NCBI GenBank assembly: GCA_946186915.1
Contig: CAMHOY010000016.1
Span: 1 to 56,899 of the forward strand
DNA: 56,899 bases
Source: an uncultured Bacteroidales bacterium
GTDB taxonomy: Bacteria > Bacteroidota > Bacteroidia > Bacteroidales > Paludibacteraceae
Reading direction: 5' to 3'
Each line of letters starts with the position of its first letter. The stretch's first letter is position 1. Below, piece after piece: positions 32,026-41,047 of this stretch. The notes under the pieces are model-generated. The model did not search any database. It was given only the letters and a program-made list of their open reading frames with translations, and was not told the origin of the DNA. Position numbers and translations under genes: made by a program.

Positions 32026-33291
32026 ATGAAGATTAATACAATAGAAGAGGCGTTGGAAGATTTCCGTCAAGGGAAATTTGTGATTGTCGTGGACGATGAG
32101 GATCGCGAGAACGAAGGTGATTTCATCATCGCGGCGGAGAAGATTACGCCGGAGAAAGTGAATTTCATGCTGCAGAACGGTCGCGGAGTGCTCTGTTGTC
32201 CTATCACGGAGGCACGCTGCGCGCAGTTAGACTTGATGCATCAGGTGACCAATAACACCTCGATGCTTGGTACGCCTTTCACCGTGACGGTGGATAAGTT
32301 AGAGGGCTGCACGACGGGCGTGTCTGCAGCCGACCGCGCTGCTACCATCCTGGCACTCGCCGATCCTGCGAGCAAGCCCGAGACGTTCGGTCGACCGGGA
32401 CACATCAACCCCTTGTATGCCAAGGCAGGCGGTGTATTGCAGCGCGCCGGACACACGGAGGCGGGGGTAGATTTGGCACGGTTGGCGGGAATGCAGCCCG
32501 CAGCGGCTTTGATTGAGATCATGAACGCTGACGGCACCATGGCGCGCATGCCACAACTGCAGGAAGTAGCGAAGAAGTTTGGACTGAAGATCATCACGAT
32601 CAAGGACCTGATAGCCTACCGGCTCCAGAAAGGTGAAAGGTTAAAGGTGAAAGGTGAAGGGGCAGAGAACCAGTCGCTCAATGAGCCGCTCAATGACGGG
32701 CTTATCGAGCGTGGCGAGACGGTGTTCCTGCCTACGCAGAACGGCGAGTTCATGCTGACACCGTTCCGTGATTTGACCACGGGACTGGAGCACGTAGTGC
32801 TGAGCAAAGGGGAATGGACCAAAGACGAACCTATCCTGTGCCGCGTACATTCCAGTTGTATGACCGGTGACATCTTCGGTTCAAAACGATGCGAGTGCGG
32901 CGAGCAGTTGGCGAAGGCAATGCAGATGATAGAAGCCGAAGGACGCGGACTGATCGTATATATGAACCAGGAAGGGCGGGGTATAGGACTGATGAACAAG
33001 ATCCGCGCGTATAAACTGCAAGAACAAGGCGAAGACACTGTGGAAGCCAATGTACACTTGGGATTTCGCCCCGACGAGCGGGATTATGGCATAGGCGCAC
33101 AAATACTCCGCGAGATGAATGCATGCAAGTTACGCCTCATGACCAACAACCCCGTGAAACGCGTCGGACTGGAGAGCTACGGCATTGAGATCGTGGAGAA
33201 CGTACCGATAGAGATTGCTCCGAATCGATGGAACGAGCGCTATATGCGTACTAAAAAAGAGAAGATGCACCATGATCTGAAATTGGTGTGA
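32026..33291 (+). CDS. ribBA: RibBA: DHBP synthase / GTP cyclohydrolase II
   Basis: 421 residues, two riboflavin-pathway enzymes in one chain. The N-terminal RibB domain (about 1-200) makes dihydroxybutanone phosphate from ribulose-5-phosphate ([35 protein letters not shown]). The C-terminal RibA domain (about 225-405) opens GTP and has the zinc Cys set in [18 protein letters not shown] and [10 protein letters not shown]. The linker (residues 202-211) is encoded by a heptamer array; beyond it the [12 protein letters not shown] stretch is also repetitive. No FMN riboswitch is visible. It follows the LptF/G-like gene by 14 bases. Confidence 0.96.
   Translation: MKINTIEEALEDFRQGKFVIVVDDEDRENEGDFIIAAEKITPEKVNFMLQNGRGVLCCPITEARCAQLDLMHQVTNNTSMLGTPFTVTVDKLEGCTTGVSAADRAATILALADPASKPETFGRPGHINPLYAKAGGVLQRAGHTEAGVDLARLAGMQPAAALIEIMNADGTMARMPQLQEVAKKFGLKIITIKDLIAYRLQKGERLKVKGEGAENQSLNEPLNDGLIERGETVFLPTQNGEFMLTPFRDLTTGLEHVVLSKGEWTKDEPILCRVHSSCMTGDIFGSKRCECGEQLAKAMQMIEAEGRGLIVYMNQEGRGIGLMNKIRAYKLQEQGEDTVEANVHLGFRPDERDYGIGAQILREMNACKLRLMTNNPVKRVGLESYGIEIVENVPIEIAPNRWNERYMRTKKEKMHHDLKLV
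32629..32656. repeat. Four tandem heptamers in the ribBA linker
   Basis: AAAGGTG, AAAGGTT, AAAGGTG, AAAGGTG. The single T at 32642 turns what would be an in-frame TGA into TTA. Encodes KGERLKVKG. Same family as the arrays at meaB, dnaB and glyA. Confidence 0.96.
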
Positions 33292-33320
33292 AGACTTTGG
33301 CACGATATTTGAAAGACTAA

Positions 33321-33360
33321 GGTATCGGGATACCGATATGCCGATATACCGGGATACCGA
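33321..33360. repeat. Five octamers with nested palindromes before the Ser/Gly-rich gene
   Basis: GGTATCGG, GATACCGA, TATGCCGA, TATACCGG, GATACCGA. Units are direct repeats, but GGTATC-GG-GATACC and CCGATA-type words also make it inverted-repetitive. Confidence 0.85.
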
Positions 33361-33383
33361 GAACAATTTAAAACAACACGATT

Positions 33384-34802
33384 ATGAAACGATTAACTAC
33401 ACTTTTGATGACGTTGATGCTCATGAGCATGGCGGCATGGGCGGAACAGACAGTAACAGTTTCTGCTAACAGTTCGGACATCTCTGAAGGCCTGGACTTG
33501 AAGGTTGTAGCTAAACTGTTTGCAGAGGCCAAGAACCTGGAAGAGTTCGAGACGATGCTCAACAATCCGGACAGCGCGTTCTGCAACCTCGACCTGAATG
33601 GCGACGGTCAAGTAGATTACCTGCGCGTAATAGAGACGGGTGAGGGAAACAAGCGACTGATCGTTTTGCAGGCCATCCTCGCGAAAGATATCTATCAAGA
33701 CGTAGCCTCTATCTACGTTGAGAAAGACGAGAAGAACGAGGTAAGCGTACAGATAGTAGGTGACGAGTACGTATATGGAACCAACTATATCATCGAGCCG
33801 GTATTCGTTTACCGTCCTGTAATATACGACTGGTTCTGGAGTGATCTTTGGTTCGCATGGCGCAGCCCTTGGTACTGGGGTTATTGGCCCGGATGGTGGT
33901 ACGTACATGACTGCTGGGCGCATGACTGGTACTGGCGTCATTGCTATGCATGGCATCATCACCACCACTGCTGCTCGTTCCGTCACGCTCGCGCAATTCG
34001 CTACGGTTATGCAGACTTGCACCGCGACGTATCCCGCAGAGATTATGCGGTAGCCCATCCCGATCGTTCGTTCTCGCAACGCAACGCAGGAATGACCAAC
34101 GCGAGTGATATCCGTCGTACCAGCGGAGCCGCATTGTCCGGAGGTCGCACGGCAACCGGAACGGCAAGCACCCGCACGGCAGGTTCTCTTGACCGCTCGT
34201 CCTCTGCCAGCCGCACCTATGGCAGTGCGAACACCGCAGCCGCACGTAGTACAGGTACCCGTACCGCTACCGGCTCGGCAACCGCCCGCACGGCAAGCGG
34301 TAGCGCAGTAACCACTACTCGCAGTGCCGGTTCCCGCAGCACAAGCAGCGTAGCAACCGGTAGTCGCAGCACTTCGGGAACGGCGACAGCCCGTACCTCA
34401 TCCGGTTCGGCAACCACCCGCAGCGCAGGCAGCGCGACGTCATACAGCTCGAGCCGTACCGCAAGCAGCACACGCTCCGCTGGTTCGACCTATAGTACGA
34501 GTACTCGTACCGCCAGCGGCAGCTCCAGCGCACGGACATATTCCGGCAGTGCAAGCACCCGTTCCAGTAGCTCTTACTCAGGCGCAAGTCGCAGCAGTAG
34601 TTACGGAGGAAGCAGTTATGGCGGAGGTAGCCGTTCGAGTGGGGGATACTCCGGTGGAAGTAGCCGTTCGAGTGGGGGATACTCCGGTGGAAGTAGCCGT
34701 TCGAGTGGAGGATACTCCGGTGGTGGAGGAAGCCGTTCCGGTGGTGGCGGATTCTCCGGTGGCGGACGTTCCGGCGGCGGAAGTGCAGGCACGCGCAGAT
34801 AA
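33384..34802 (+). CDS. Secreted protein with aromatic/His-rich centre and Ser/Gly/Arg-rich tail
   Basis: 472 residues in three blocks. A signal peptide (1-20, ending AWA) and a folded domain (about 22-135) come first; the domain contains an EF-hand-like calcium loop, DLNGDGQVDY, and GDEYVYGTNYIIEP. A central cluster (about 145-200) is extraordinarily rich in Trp, Tyr, His and Cys (WYWGYWPGWW, then HHHHHCCS). The last about 240 residues are low complexity, made of Thr, Ala, Ser, Arg and Gly and ending in GGYSGGSSRSS repeats. It resembles uncharacterised Bacteroidota envelope proteins; surface association or metal binding is inference. It follows ribBA by 92 bases with an octamer array in the gap. 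Confidence 0.8.
   Translation: MKRLTTLLMTLMLMSMAAWAEQTVTVSANSSDISEGLDLKVVAKLFAEAKNLEEFETMLNNPDSAFCNLDLNGDGQVDYLRVIETGEGNKRLIVLQAILAKDIYQDVASIYVEKDEKNEVSVQIVGDEYVYGTNYIIEPVFVYRPVIYDWFWSDLWFAWRSPWYWGYWPGWWYVHDCWAHDWYWRHCYAWHHHHHCCSFRHARAIRYGYADLHRDVSRRDYAVAHPDRSFSQRNAGMTNASDIRRTSGAALSGGRTATGTASTRTAGSLDRSSSASRTYGSANTAAARSTGTRTATGSATARTASGSAVTTTRSAGSRSTSSVATGSRSTSGTATARTSSGSATTRSAGSATSYSSSRTASSTRSAGSTYSTSTRTASGSSSARTYSGSASTRSSSSYSGASRSSSYGGSSYGGGSRSSGGYSGGSSRSSGGYSGGSSRSSGGYSGGGGSRSGGGGFSGGGRSGGGSAGTRR
34628..34726 (+). repeat. Three 33-base direct repeats in the Gly/Ser-rich tail
   Basis: Units at 34628-34660, 34661-34693 and 34694-34726, starting TAGCCGTTCGAGTG. The first two are identical over most of their length and the third is slightly diverged. 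Each encodes 11 residues of type SRSSGGYSGGS. Confidence 0.92.
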
Positions 34803-34822
34803 ACCATTCTATGGATAAAAAA

Positions 34823-34852
34823 AATAAGGTGGCCAAATGGTCACCTTATTTA
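34823..34852. terminator. Bidirectional terminator between convergent genes
   Basis: AAATAAGGTGGCCA, loop AA, TGGTCACCTTATTT: a 14-base stem with one G-T pair, with A/T runs on both sides. It serves the Ser/Gly-rich gene and aspA. Confidence 0.85.
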
Positions 34853-34888
34853 ATTAATTATGCGCTTGCGCACGTATGTACGCGCCCG

Positions 34889-36283
34889 TTAATGCGCAGC
34901 GAGCATGTGTGCGGGATCAAGCAAATCGTCCAACTGCTCTTTGCTCAGAAGACCATGTTCGAGCACAAGGTTATAGACGCTCTTTCCGGTCTCAAGGGCC
35001 TCCTTGGCAATCTTTGTCGAGGCTTTGTAGCCGATGACAGGGTTAAGAGCCGTGACAATGCCGATAGAGTGCTTTACCGTCTCAAGGTTATGTTCGCGGT
35101 TGATGGTGATGCCGTCAATACATTTCTCGCGCAGGATCTTCATCACATTCTGTAACCAGGTAATGGACTCGAAGATACATTCGGTGATAATCGGCTCCAT
35201 GACGTTGAGTTGGAGTTGTCCTGCTTCTGCCGCGAAAGTGACTGCTGTGTCATTGCCGATGACCTTGAAACATACTTGGTTTGTTACCTCGGGAATAACA
35301 GGATTTACCTTACCCGGCATGATGGAACTGCCCGGCGCCATTGGTGGCAGATTGATCTCGTGTAAACCGCAACGCGGACCTGAAGCCATCAGTCGCAAGT
35401 CATTGCACATCTTACTCAGTTTGACCGCCAGACGTTTGAGGGAAGCCGAGTAGCTGACGTACGCGCCGGTGTCCGGTGTCGCCTCTACAAGGTCACTCGC
35501 CAACTGGAATGGCTCGCCTGTCAGTTCGCACATCTTCTTGATGCACAGTTCGGCATAACCGGCAACAGCGTTGAGTCCCGTACCGATAGCTGTACCGCCC
35601 ATATTAATCTCATAAAGCAACCGGACATTGCGCTCGAGGTTGGCAACCTCTTCTTCGAGGTTATTGGCGAAGGCATGGAACTCCTGTCCGCTGGTCATAG
35701 GCACAGCATCCTGCAATTGGGTACGACCCATCTTGATAGAGTCGTTGAACTCATCGCCTTTTTTACGCAGCGCCGCGATGAGATTTTTCAGTTCGTTCTC
35801 CAGCCCGCGGTTCATTCGTATGAAGGCATAGCGGAAAGCGGAAGGGTAGGCATCGTTGGTACTTTGTGCGCAGTTAACATGGTCGTTCGGCGAGCAATAC
35901 TGGTATTCGCCACGCTGGTGACCCATGATCTCCAATGCACGGTTGGCAATCACCTCATTGGCGTTCATATTCACTGTTGTACCGGCACCGCCTTGTACCA
36001 TGTCTGTCGGAAACTGGTCATGCATCTTTCCATCGATGATCTCACGGCAGGCTTGTGCAATCGCTTTGTAGATCTCATCATTGATGACACCTAACTCGTG
36101 ATTCGCTTCTACTGCCGCGAGTTTGATGTAACCCATGGCGATGATGTACTCCGGGAAATCAGACATTTTGAGATTAGACACTTTGTAGTTGTCAATGCCG
36201 CGCTGCGTCTGCACGCCGTAATACGCCTCGGCGGGCACTCGCAACTCGCCCAAGAGGTCGGATTCTATACGATACTTGTCCAT
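34889..36283 (-). CDS. aspA: Aspartate ammonia-lyase
   Basis: 464 residues. It reversibly converts aspartate to fumarate and ammonia. The N terminus (RIESDLLGELRVPAEAYYGV) and the superfamily signature GSSIMPGKVNP with the catalytic Ser are clear, and NDAYPSA is the substrate site. The sequence around TVNMNANEVIANRALE and the absence of class II fumarase features favour aspartase. It is last in the minus-strand polysaccharide/ftsY operon, 25 bases after ftsY, and ends near a bidirectional terminator. Confidence 0.92.
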   Translation of the reverse strand: MDKYRIESDLLGELRVPAEAYYGVQTQRGIDNYKVSNLKMSDFPEYIIAMGYIKLAAVEANHELGVINDEIYKAIAQACREIIDGKMHDQFPTDMVQGGAGTTVNMNANEVIANRALEIMGHQRGEYQYCSPNDHVNCAQSTNDAYPSAFRYAFIRMNRGLENELKNLIAALRKKGDEFNDSIKMGRTQLQDAVPMTSGQEFHAFANNLEEEVANLERNVRLLYEINMGGTAIGTGLNAVAGYAELCIKKMCELTGEPFQLASDLVEATPDTGAYVSYSASLKRLAVKLSKMCNDLRLMASGPRCGLHEINLPPMAPGSSIMPGKVNPVIPEVTNQVCFKVIGNDTAVTFAAEAGQLQLNVMEPIITECIFESITWLQNVMKILREKCIDGITINREHNLETVKHSIGIVTALNPVIGYKASTKIAKEALETGKSVYNLVLEHGLLSKEQLDDLLDPAHMLAAH

Positions 36284-36308
36284 AGTATTTGTTATTTTGT
36301 AATTTTTG

Positions 36309-37268
36309 TTATTTTATTGCTCCTAAAAGTGAATCTACGAATTCCTTGCGGTTAAATACTTGCAAGTCGGTCATCTTCTCGCCCAAACCGATGTATCGTA
36401 CGGGGATCTTGAATTGGTCGCTGATGCCGATGACCACTCCGCCTTTGGCGGTGCCGTCCAGTTTTGTAATGGCGAGGGATGTCACTTGGGTGGCTGCAGT
36501 GAACTGCCGTGCCTGCTCGAAGGCGTTTTGCCCGGTAGATCCGTCAAGGACTAACATCACATCGTGCGGTGCATCGGGGACTACCTTTTGCATCACATTC
36601 TTGATCTTCGTTAGCTCGTTCATGAGATTGATCTTGTTGTGCAAACGCCCTGCGGTGTCAATGAGTACCACATCCGCGTCATTGGCCTTTGCGGACTGTA
36701 GCGTGTCGTAAGCCACCGAGGCGGGGTCAGAACCCTGTTGCTGCTTGATCACCGGCACTCCTACGCGTTCGCCCCAGATACATAACTGCTCTACGGCTGC
36801 GGCGCGAAAAGTGTCTGCGGCACCGAGATAGACTTTCTTGCCGGCCAGCTTGTACTGGTGCGCTAACTTACCGATCGTGGTTGTCTTGCCTACGCCGTTG
36901 ACGCCCACCACCATCACTACGTACGGTTTGGCGGGAAGCGGAGCGGAGAAATCGAGTACATCCTCCACATTGTTCTCCTGCAGCAGCGAGGCAATCTCGT
37001 CCACCAGCAGTTGGCGCAGTTCGGCCGTGCCGATATATTTGTCGCGTTTGACACGTTCTTGTACGCGCTCGATGATGCGCAACGTCGTTTCTACACCTAC
37101 ATCGGAGGTGATGAGCGCTTCTTCCAGGTTATCCAGCACATCATCATCGATGGTGGACTTACCGGCGATCGCACGCCCGATTTTACTGAGCACCGATTCT
37201 TTGCTCTTTTCAAGACCTTTGTCGAGCGTCTCTTTTTTCTCTCTGTTAAATAATCCGAAAAATGCCAT
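36309..37268 (-). CDS. ftsY: Signal recognition particle receptor FtsY
   Basis: 319 residues from ATG 37268, one base after the serB stop. FtsY docks SRP-ribosome complexes at the inner membrane. A short charged N terminus (MAFFGLFNREKKETLDKGLE) replaces the long acidic A domain of E. coli. The helical N domain (about 20-100) and the G domain follow, with GVNGVGKTTTIGKLA, DTFRAAAVEQL, DTAGR and TKLDGTAKGG. An essential gene here sits at the distal end of a polysaccharide operon. Confidence 0.96.
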   Translation of the reverse strand: MAFFGLFNREKKETLDKGLEKSKESVLSKIGRAIAGKSTIDDDVLDNLEEALITSDVGVETTLRIIERVQERVKRDKYIGTAELRQLLVDEIASLLQENNVEDVLDFSAPLPAKPYVVMVVGVNGVGKTTTIGKLAHQYKLAGKKVYLGAADTFRAAAVEQLCIWGERVGVPVIKQQQGSDPASVAYDTLQSAKANDADVVLIDTAGRLHNKINLMNELTKIKNVMQKVVPDAPHDVMLVLDGSTGQNAFEQARQFTAATQVTSLAITKLDGTAKGGVVIGISDQFKIPVRYIGLGEKMTDLQVFNRKEFVDSLLGAIK

Positions 37269-37269
37269 A

Positions 37270-38496
37270 TTATTCGTGTGTTTCTTTGAGGAATGAATCT
37301 TTGAATCCGAGGAAATACAGAATGCCGTCAAGGCCCACAGTAGAGATGGCCTGTTGTGCACTCTCTTTTACTTTGGGTTTAGCGTGGAAGGCAATACCAA
37401 GACCGGCCTTGCCAAGCATGTTGAGGTCATTAGCTCCGTCACCGACGGCGATGACTTGTGCCAAGTCGATGTGTTCTACCTGGGCGATGAGTTCGAGCAG
37501 CTCGGCTTTGCGGCGCGCATCAACGATGTCGCCTACATAACGTCCGGTGAACTTGCCGTCTTCTATCTCCAGTTCGTTCGCATAGAGGTAGTCTACGCCG
37601 AAACGCTCTTGTAGGTACTTGCCCACGAACATGAATCCGCCGGATAGGATAGCGATCTTAAAGCCGCATTTCTTGAGCACGCTGAAAAGACGATCCGCCC
37701 CTTCGGTGATAGGAAGTTTGTCAATGATATCCTGGCGCACAGATGCGTCCAGCCCTTTGAGCAGCGCGACGCGGCGGCGGAAACTCTCCTTGAAATCAAT
37801 CTCTCCACGCATAGCCGAGAGGGTGATGGCTTTGACCTCGTCACCCACTCCGGCGCGCATCGCCAGCTCGTCAATGACTTCCGTCTGGATGAAGGTGGAG
37901 TCCATATCCACGCAGATAAGACGCCGGTTACGGCGGAACATGTCATCGCGCTGGAACGAGATATCGATGCCTTCTTCGCGGGAGACTTCCAACAACTCAC
38001 GTTGCAGGGCTTCTCTATCCGGTAAATTACCGCGTAGGGAGAACTCAATGCAACTATGTCGTTTGTCGAGGGGAATCTGCACGTCAGGTCGCTCGCTCAG
38101 ACGCAAAATATTATCAATGTTCAGTTGCCTGGATGACAGCAATGCCGTGACGCGGGCTATATGACGGGCATTGATCTCGCGTGCCAACAGCGTTACTACG
38201 TAGCGGTCCTGTTCCTGACGTCCTACCCACGCAGCATATTCCTCTTCGCTCAGCGGCGTGAAGCGAACAATCATCTCGAGGCGCGAGCAGCAGAACAGTA
38301 CCTCTTTGATCATGTCCCCGCTTTTGGACGGGTCATCGACACGGATGAGGATGCTGAGGTTGAGTTGGTGATGCAAGTTCGACTGCCCGATATCTTGGAC
38401 AAGCGCCCCGTACTTACCCAGCACTTCCGTCACCGCCGATGTTACACCCGGTTTGTCAAAACCGATAATATTAATCAATATAAATTCTCGTTCCAT
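37270..38496 (-). CDS. serB: Phosphoserine phosphatase with N-terminal ACT domains
   Basis: 408 residues. It removes phosphate from phosphoserine in serine synthesis. Two ACT-like regulatory domains (about 1-85 and 95-175) precede the HAD phosphatase (about 185-400), with motif I DMDSTFI, motif II LSGGF and motif IV GDGANDLNML. ACT domains suggest amino-acid feedback. One-base gaps separate it from both neighbours, so it is inside the operon. It connects functionally to glyA elsewhere in the window. Confidence 0.95.
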   Translation of the reverse strand: MEREFILINIIGFDKPGVTSAVTEVLGKYGALVQDIGQSNLHHQLNLSILIRVDDPSKSGDMIKEVLFCCSRLEMIVRFTPLSEEEYAAWVGRQEQDRYVVTLLAREINARHIARVTALLSSRQLNIDNILRLSERPDVQIPLDKRHSCIEFSLRGNLPDREALQRELLEVSREEGIDISFQRDDMFRRNRRLICVDMDSTFIQTEVIDELAMRAGVGDEVKAITLSAMRGEIDFKESFRRRVALLKGLDASVRQDIIDKLPITEGADRLFSVLKKCGFKIAILSGGFMFVGKYLQERFGVDYLYANELEIEDGKFTGRYVGDIVDARRKAELLELIAQVEHIDLAQVIAVGDGANDLNMLGKAGLGIAFHAKPKVKESAQQAISTVGLDGILYFLGFKDSFLKETHE

Positions 38497-38497
38497 G

Positions 38498-39085
38498 TTA
38501 TCGTATTATTTTAGCTATCGTAAGAAAAATGATTTTGAAATATTGTCCAAGTGTCCGGTCGTTGATATAACGCATATTCAGCGCTATTTTTGCCGGAATG
38601 ATCTCTTCTATATAGGTCTTGTCCGGGTCCTCCGCTTGCGCCAATAACGTATTCTCGTCGATATACTCGATGGAGGCGTAATCAGTGATACCCGGTCGTA
38701 CAGACAGCACTTTGCATTGCTCTTCGGTATAGAGGTCCACGTATCTGCGCACTTCCGGTCGCGGTCCCACCAGTGACATGTCGCCGATGAGTACATTCCA
38801 TAACTGCGGCAGTTCGTCGAGTTTGAACTTACGGATATAATAGCCTGCGCGAGTGACGCGCGGGTCGCGGTCGCCGATGGTAATAAGACTCATCTTATCT
38901 GCCCCGACCCGCATAGAGCGGAATTTGAGTAACCCAAAGTCCTTGTTGTTGCGCCCTACACGTTGCTGACAATAGAATACAGGCCCGGGATCGTCTATTA
39001 CAATCCACAGCGCTACTATTAGAAAAAGCGGACTTAGCAGTAGTAGCCCGATAAAACTGAATACTATGTCGCAAAACCGTGTCAT
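38498..39085 (-). CDS. Monotopic phosphoglycosyl transferase (PglC/WcaJ type)
   Basis: 195 residues. Such enzymes transfer a sugar-1-phosphate to undecaprenyl phosphate to start polysaccharide or glycan assembly. The N-terminal re-entrant helix (about 6-28) is followed by the bacterial sugar transferase domain with QQRVGRNN, LLKFRSMR, the KLDELPQLWNVLIGDMSLVG block and GPRPE. The small size fits the PglC class rather than the large WcaJ type. It overlaps the DegT gene by four bases. Sugar identity cannot be read directly. Confidence 0.92.
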   Translation of the reverse strand: MTRFCDIVFSFIGLLLLSPLFLIVALWIVIDDPGPVFYCQQRVGRNNKDFGLLKFRSMRVGADKMSLITIGDRDPRVTRAGYYIRKFKLDELPQLWNVLIGDMSLVGPRPEVRRYVDLYTEEQCKVLSVRPGITDYASIEYIDENTLLAQAEDPDKTYIEEIIPAKIALNMRYINDRTLGQYFKIIFLTIAKIIR

Positions 39086-40302
39086 TTAGTCTGCAAGATA
39101 TCCATGTATTGATCAATGACATAATCCACTTCTTCGTCTGTCAAGCGTGTATGAAGCGGAAGGGTAATTTCATTTATGAAATGCGCGTAAGCATTCGGGA
39201 AATCCTTGATGTCAAAGCCCAACGACTTATAAGCAGTCATCATCGGGAGAGGTTTATAGTGCACGTTCGTTGCAATGCCGCGCTCTGCCATCTTGACGAT
39301 GATGGCCTGGCGCTCTTCGAGATTCGCCCCGGGGATACGCGTGAGATAGAGGTGACCGGACGAGCAATAGTCGTTGGTGAAGTGGTTCAGCACCTCTACG
39401 CCAAGGGGTTTGAAGGCGGCGTCATAGCGTTCGATGATCTCGCGGCGACGTGCCAAGAGGGCAGGGTAGCGCTTCATCTGTACGAGCCCCAGCGCCGCCA
39501 TGATATCCGTCATGTTACATTTATACCACGGTCCGACGATGTCGTACTCCCACGCGCCGAATTGGGTCTTGGCCAGTGCATCTTTCGATTGCCCGTGCAG
39601 CGAGAAGAGTTGTAATTGTTTGTATATCGCTTCGTTGTCGATGCCTTCGATGGTGCGCCAGGAGAGTGCACCTCCTTCGGCGGTCGTGAAGTTCTTTACG
39701 GCGTGGAAGGAGAAAGAAGTGAAGTCGGCGATTGAACCAACCATCTTACCATGCCACGAAGCGCCGAAGGCATGCGCAGCGTCGGCACAGACTGCTATGC
39801 GGCCGAGGGCGCATTGCAGATCGGTGGAAGGTTTGAAAAGACTTTTCTTCCTTTCAACGATGGCGAATAAACGGTCATAATCGCAAGGCACGCCGGCTAA
39901 GTCAACAGGGATGATGGCCTTGGTGCGCGGTGTGATAGCCGCTTCAACGGCATCATAGTCCATCTCAAGGCAGTCCTTCTGCACATCTACAAATATGATT
40001 TTTGCCCCTACGTGGTAAACGACTGAAGCGGATGCTGTATAGGTATAAGCCGGGACGATGACTTCGTCCCCTTCGCCGATGCCCAACAGGCGCAGCGCCA
40101 GTTCGAGACAGGCCGTAGCCGAATTGAGACACACAGCCCGTTCAGTGCCCACATAATCAGCTATTTGACGTTCCAATTCCTTGGTGCGAGGACCGGTGGT
40201 GATCCAGCCGGACAAGATGGCGTTGCGTACTTCATTCACTTCCGCCTCCGTCATGTCCGGCGGCGAGAAGGGGATATTAAATCGTTTTAATTCGCTTGAC
40301 AT
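39082..40302 (-). CDS. DegT/DnrJ/EryC1/StrS aminotransferase
   Basis: 406 residues from ATG 40302 (a TTG at 40329 is less likely). These PLP enzymes add an amino group to a keto-sugar nucleotide. Marks are the N-terminal FSPPDMTEAEVNEV, GDEVIVPAYTYTASA, CADAAHAFGA and the PLP lysine in FHAVKNFTTAEGG (Lys 203). With the adjacent PglC-type transferase and a GNAT acetyltransferase it suggests an N-acetylated amino sugar as the first sugar of the glycan, as in the Pgl pathway. A dehydratase (PglF-like) is not present in the window. Confidence 0.92.
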   Translation of the reverse strand: MSSELKRFNIPFSPPDMTEAEVNEVRNAILSGWITTGPRTKELERQIADYVGTERAVCLNSATACLELALRLLGIGEGDEVIVPAYTYTASASVVYHVGAKIIFVDVQKDCLEMDYDAVEAAITPRTKAIIPVDLAGVPCDYDRLFAIVERKKSLFKPSTDLQCALGRIAVCADAAHAFGASWHGKMVGSIADFTSFSFHAVKNFTTAEGGALSWRTIEGIDNEAIYKQLQLFSLHGQSKDALAKTQFGAWEYDIVGPWYKCNMTDIMAALGLVQMKRYPALLARRREIIERYDAAFKPLGVEVLNHFTNDYCSSGHLYLTRIPGANLEERQAIIVKMAERGIATNVHYKPLPMMTAYKSLGFDIKDFPNAYAHFINEITLPLHTRLTDEEVDYVIDQYMDILQTK

Positions 40303-41047
40303 ATCGTATTTTCTTATAACTGTTTCCAATAATATTCATGCCCATCCAAAAGGCTGCGGCGATCGGATTCATCTGCGCGCCCTGACGGAAGAGGATATAG
40401 TGCCAGCCGATCTTTTTCCATACGCCGGTGGGTGTGATAGAACCTGTCCGACGCCGGTATTGCGCCAAGCACTCCGGCAACAAGTAACAATCCGCTTTCC
40501 GAATCGCTTGCAGCCACATCGCCGAGTCGTTGTTCTTCCGGATGTCCGGTATCTGAATGCAACCGACGACCTGCGCATCGTACACCACACTCAGGCAGCC
40601 CGGCCAGCAGCAGCAATACATATCGAACGGTCGCACATGCTTCTTTCCGCTCACGTACACATGCAAAGGTTGGGAGTCTTCGTCTATCTCCGTGTACTCG
40701 TGATAGGTGAAGGCATAGCCGTGCTGCTCCATGAACGCGATCTGTCTCGTTAGTTTCTCCGGCGCCCATACGTCATCGGCATCGAGGAAAGCGATATAAC
40801 GTCCTTGGGCTTCCCGCAGCGCTTTGTTACGCGTTAGCGCCGCGCCGGAATTATGCTCATTGCGCATATAATGAATGCGCTTGTCTGCAAACGAACCGAT
40901 TAGCTCCGCCGTATCATCCGTCGAGCAGTCGTCCACGATGATGAGTTCCCAGTTGGTGTAGGTCTGGGCAATCACACTGCGAATAGACTCGGCGATAAAC
41001 CGACCGCAGTTGTATGTGGGCATTATGACGCTAACCAGTTCCATCAT
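40277..41047 (-). CDS. Family 2 glycosyltransferase
   Basis: 256 residues, GT-A fold. SVIMPTYNCGRFIAESI and the DDCSTDDT block bind the nucleotide sugar, FLDADDVW contains the DxD metal motif, and the acceptor half holds a Cys-rich stretch (MYCCCWPGC). The amphipathic basic C terminus (KKIRYVKRIK) may touch the membrane. It overlaps the GNAT gene by four bases and the aminotransferase gene by 26. The acceptor is unknown. Confidence 0.9.
   Translation of the reverse strand: MMELVSVIMPTYNCGRFIAESIRSVIAQTYTNWELIIVDDCSTDDTAELIGSFADKRIHYMRNEHNSGAALTRNKALREAQGRYIAFLDADDVWAPEKLTRQIAFMEQHGYAFTYHEYTEIDEDSQPLHVYVSGKKHVRPFDMYCCCWPGCLSVVYDAQVVGCIQIPDIRKNNDSAMWLQAIRKADCYLLPECLAQYRRRTGSITPTGVWKKIGWHYILFRQGAQMNPIAAAFWMGMNIIGNSYKKIRYVKRIKTI

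Noticed and set aside
32026..32100. FMN riboswitch at ribBA
   Set aside because: Only 14 bases separate ribBA from the previous gene, and no RFN-type conserved helices are visible.
34823..34852. Attachment site or mobile-element end
   Set aside because: The long inverted repeat has A/T tails and sits between convergent genes, which is explained by a bidirectional terminator.
40303..40329. Upstream TTG start for the DegT aminotransferase
   Set aside because: The ATG at 40302 gives the normal family start; the extension adds residues not expected.
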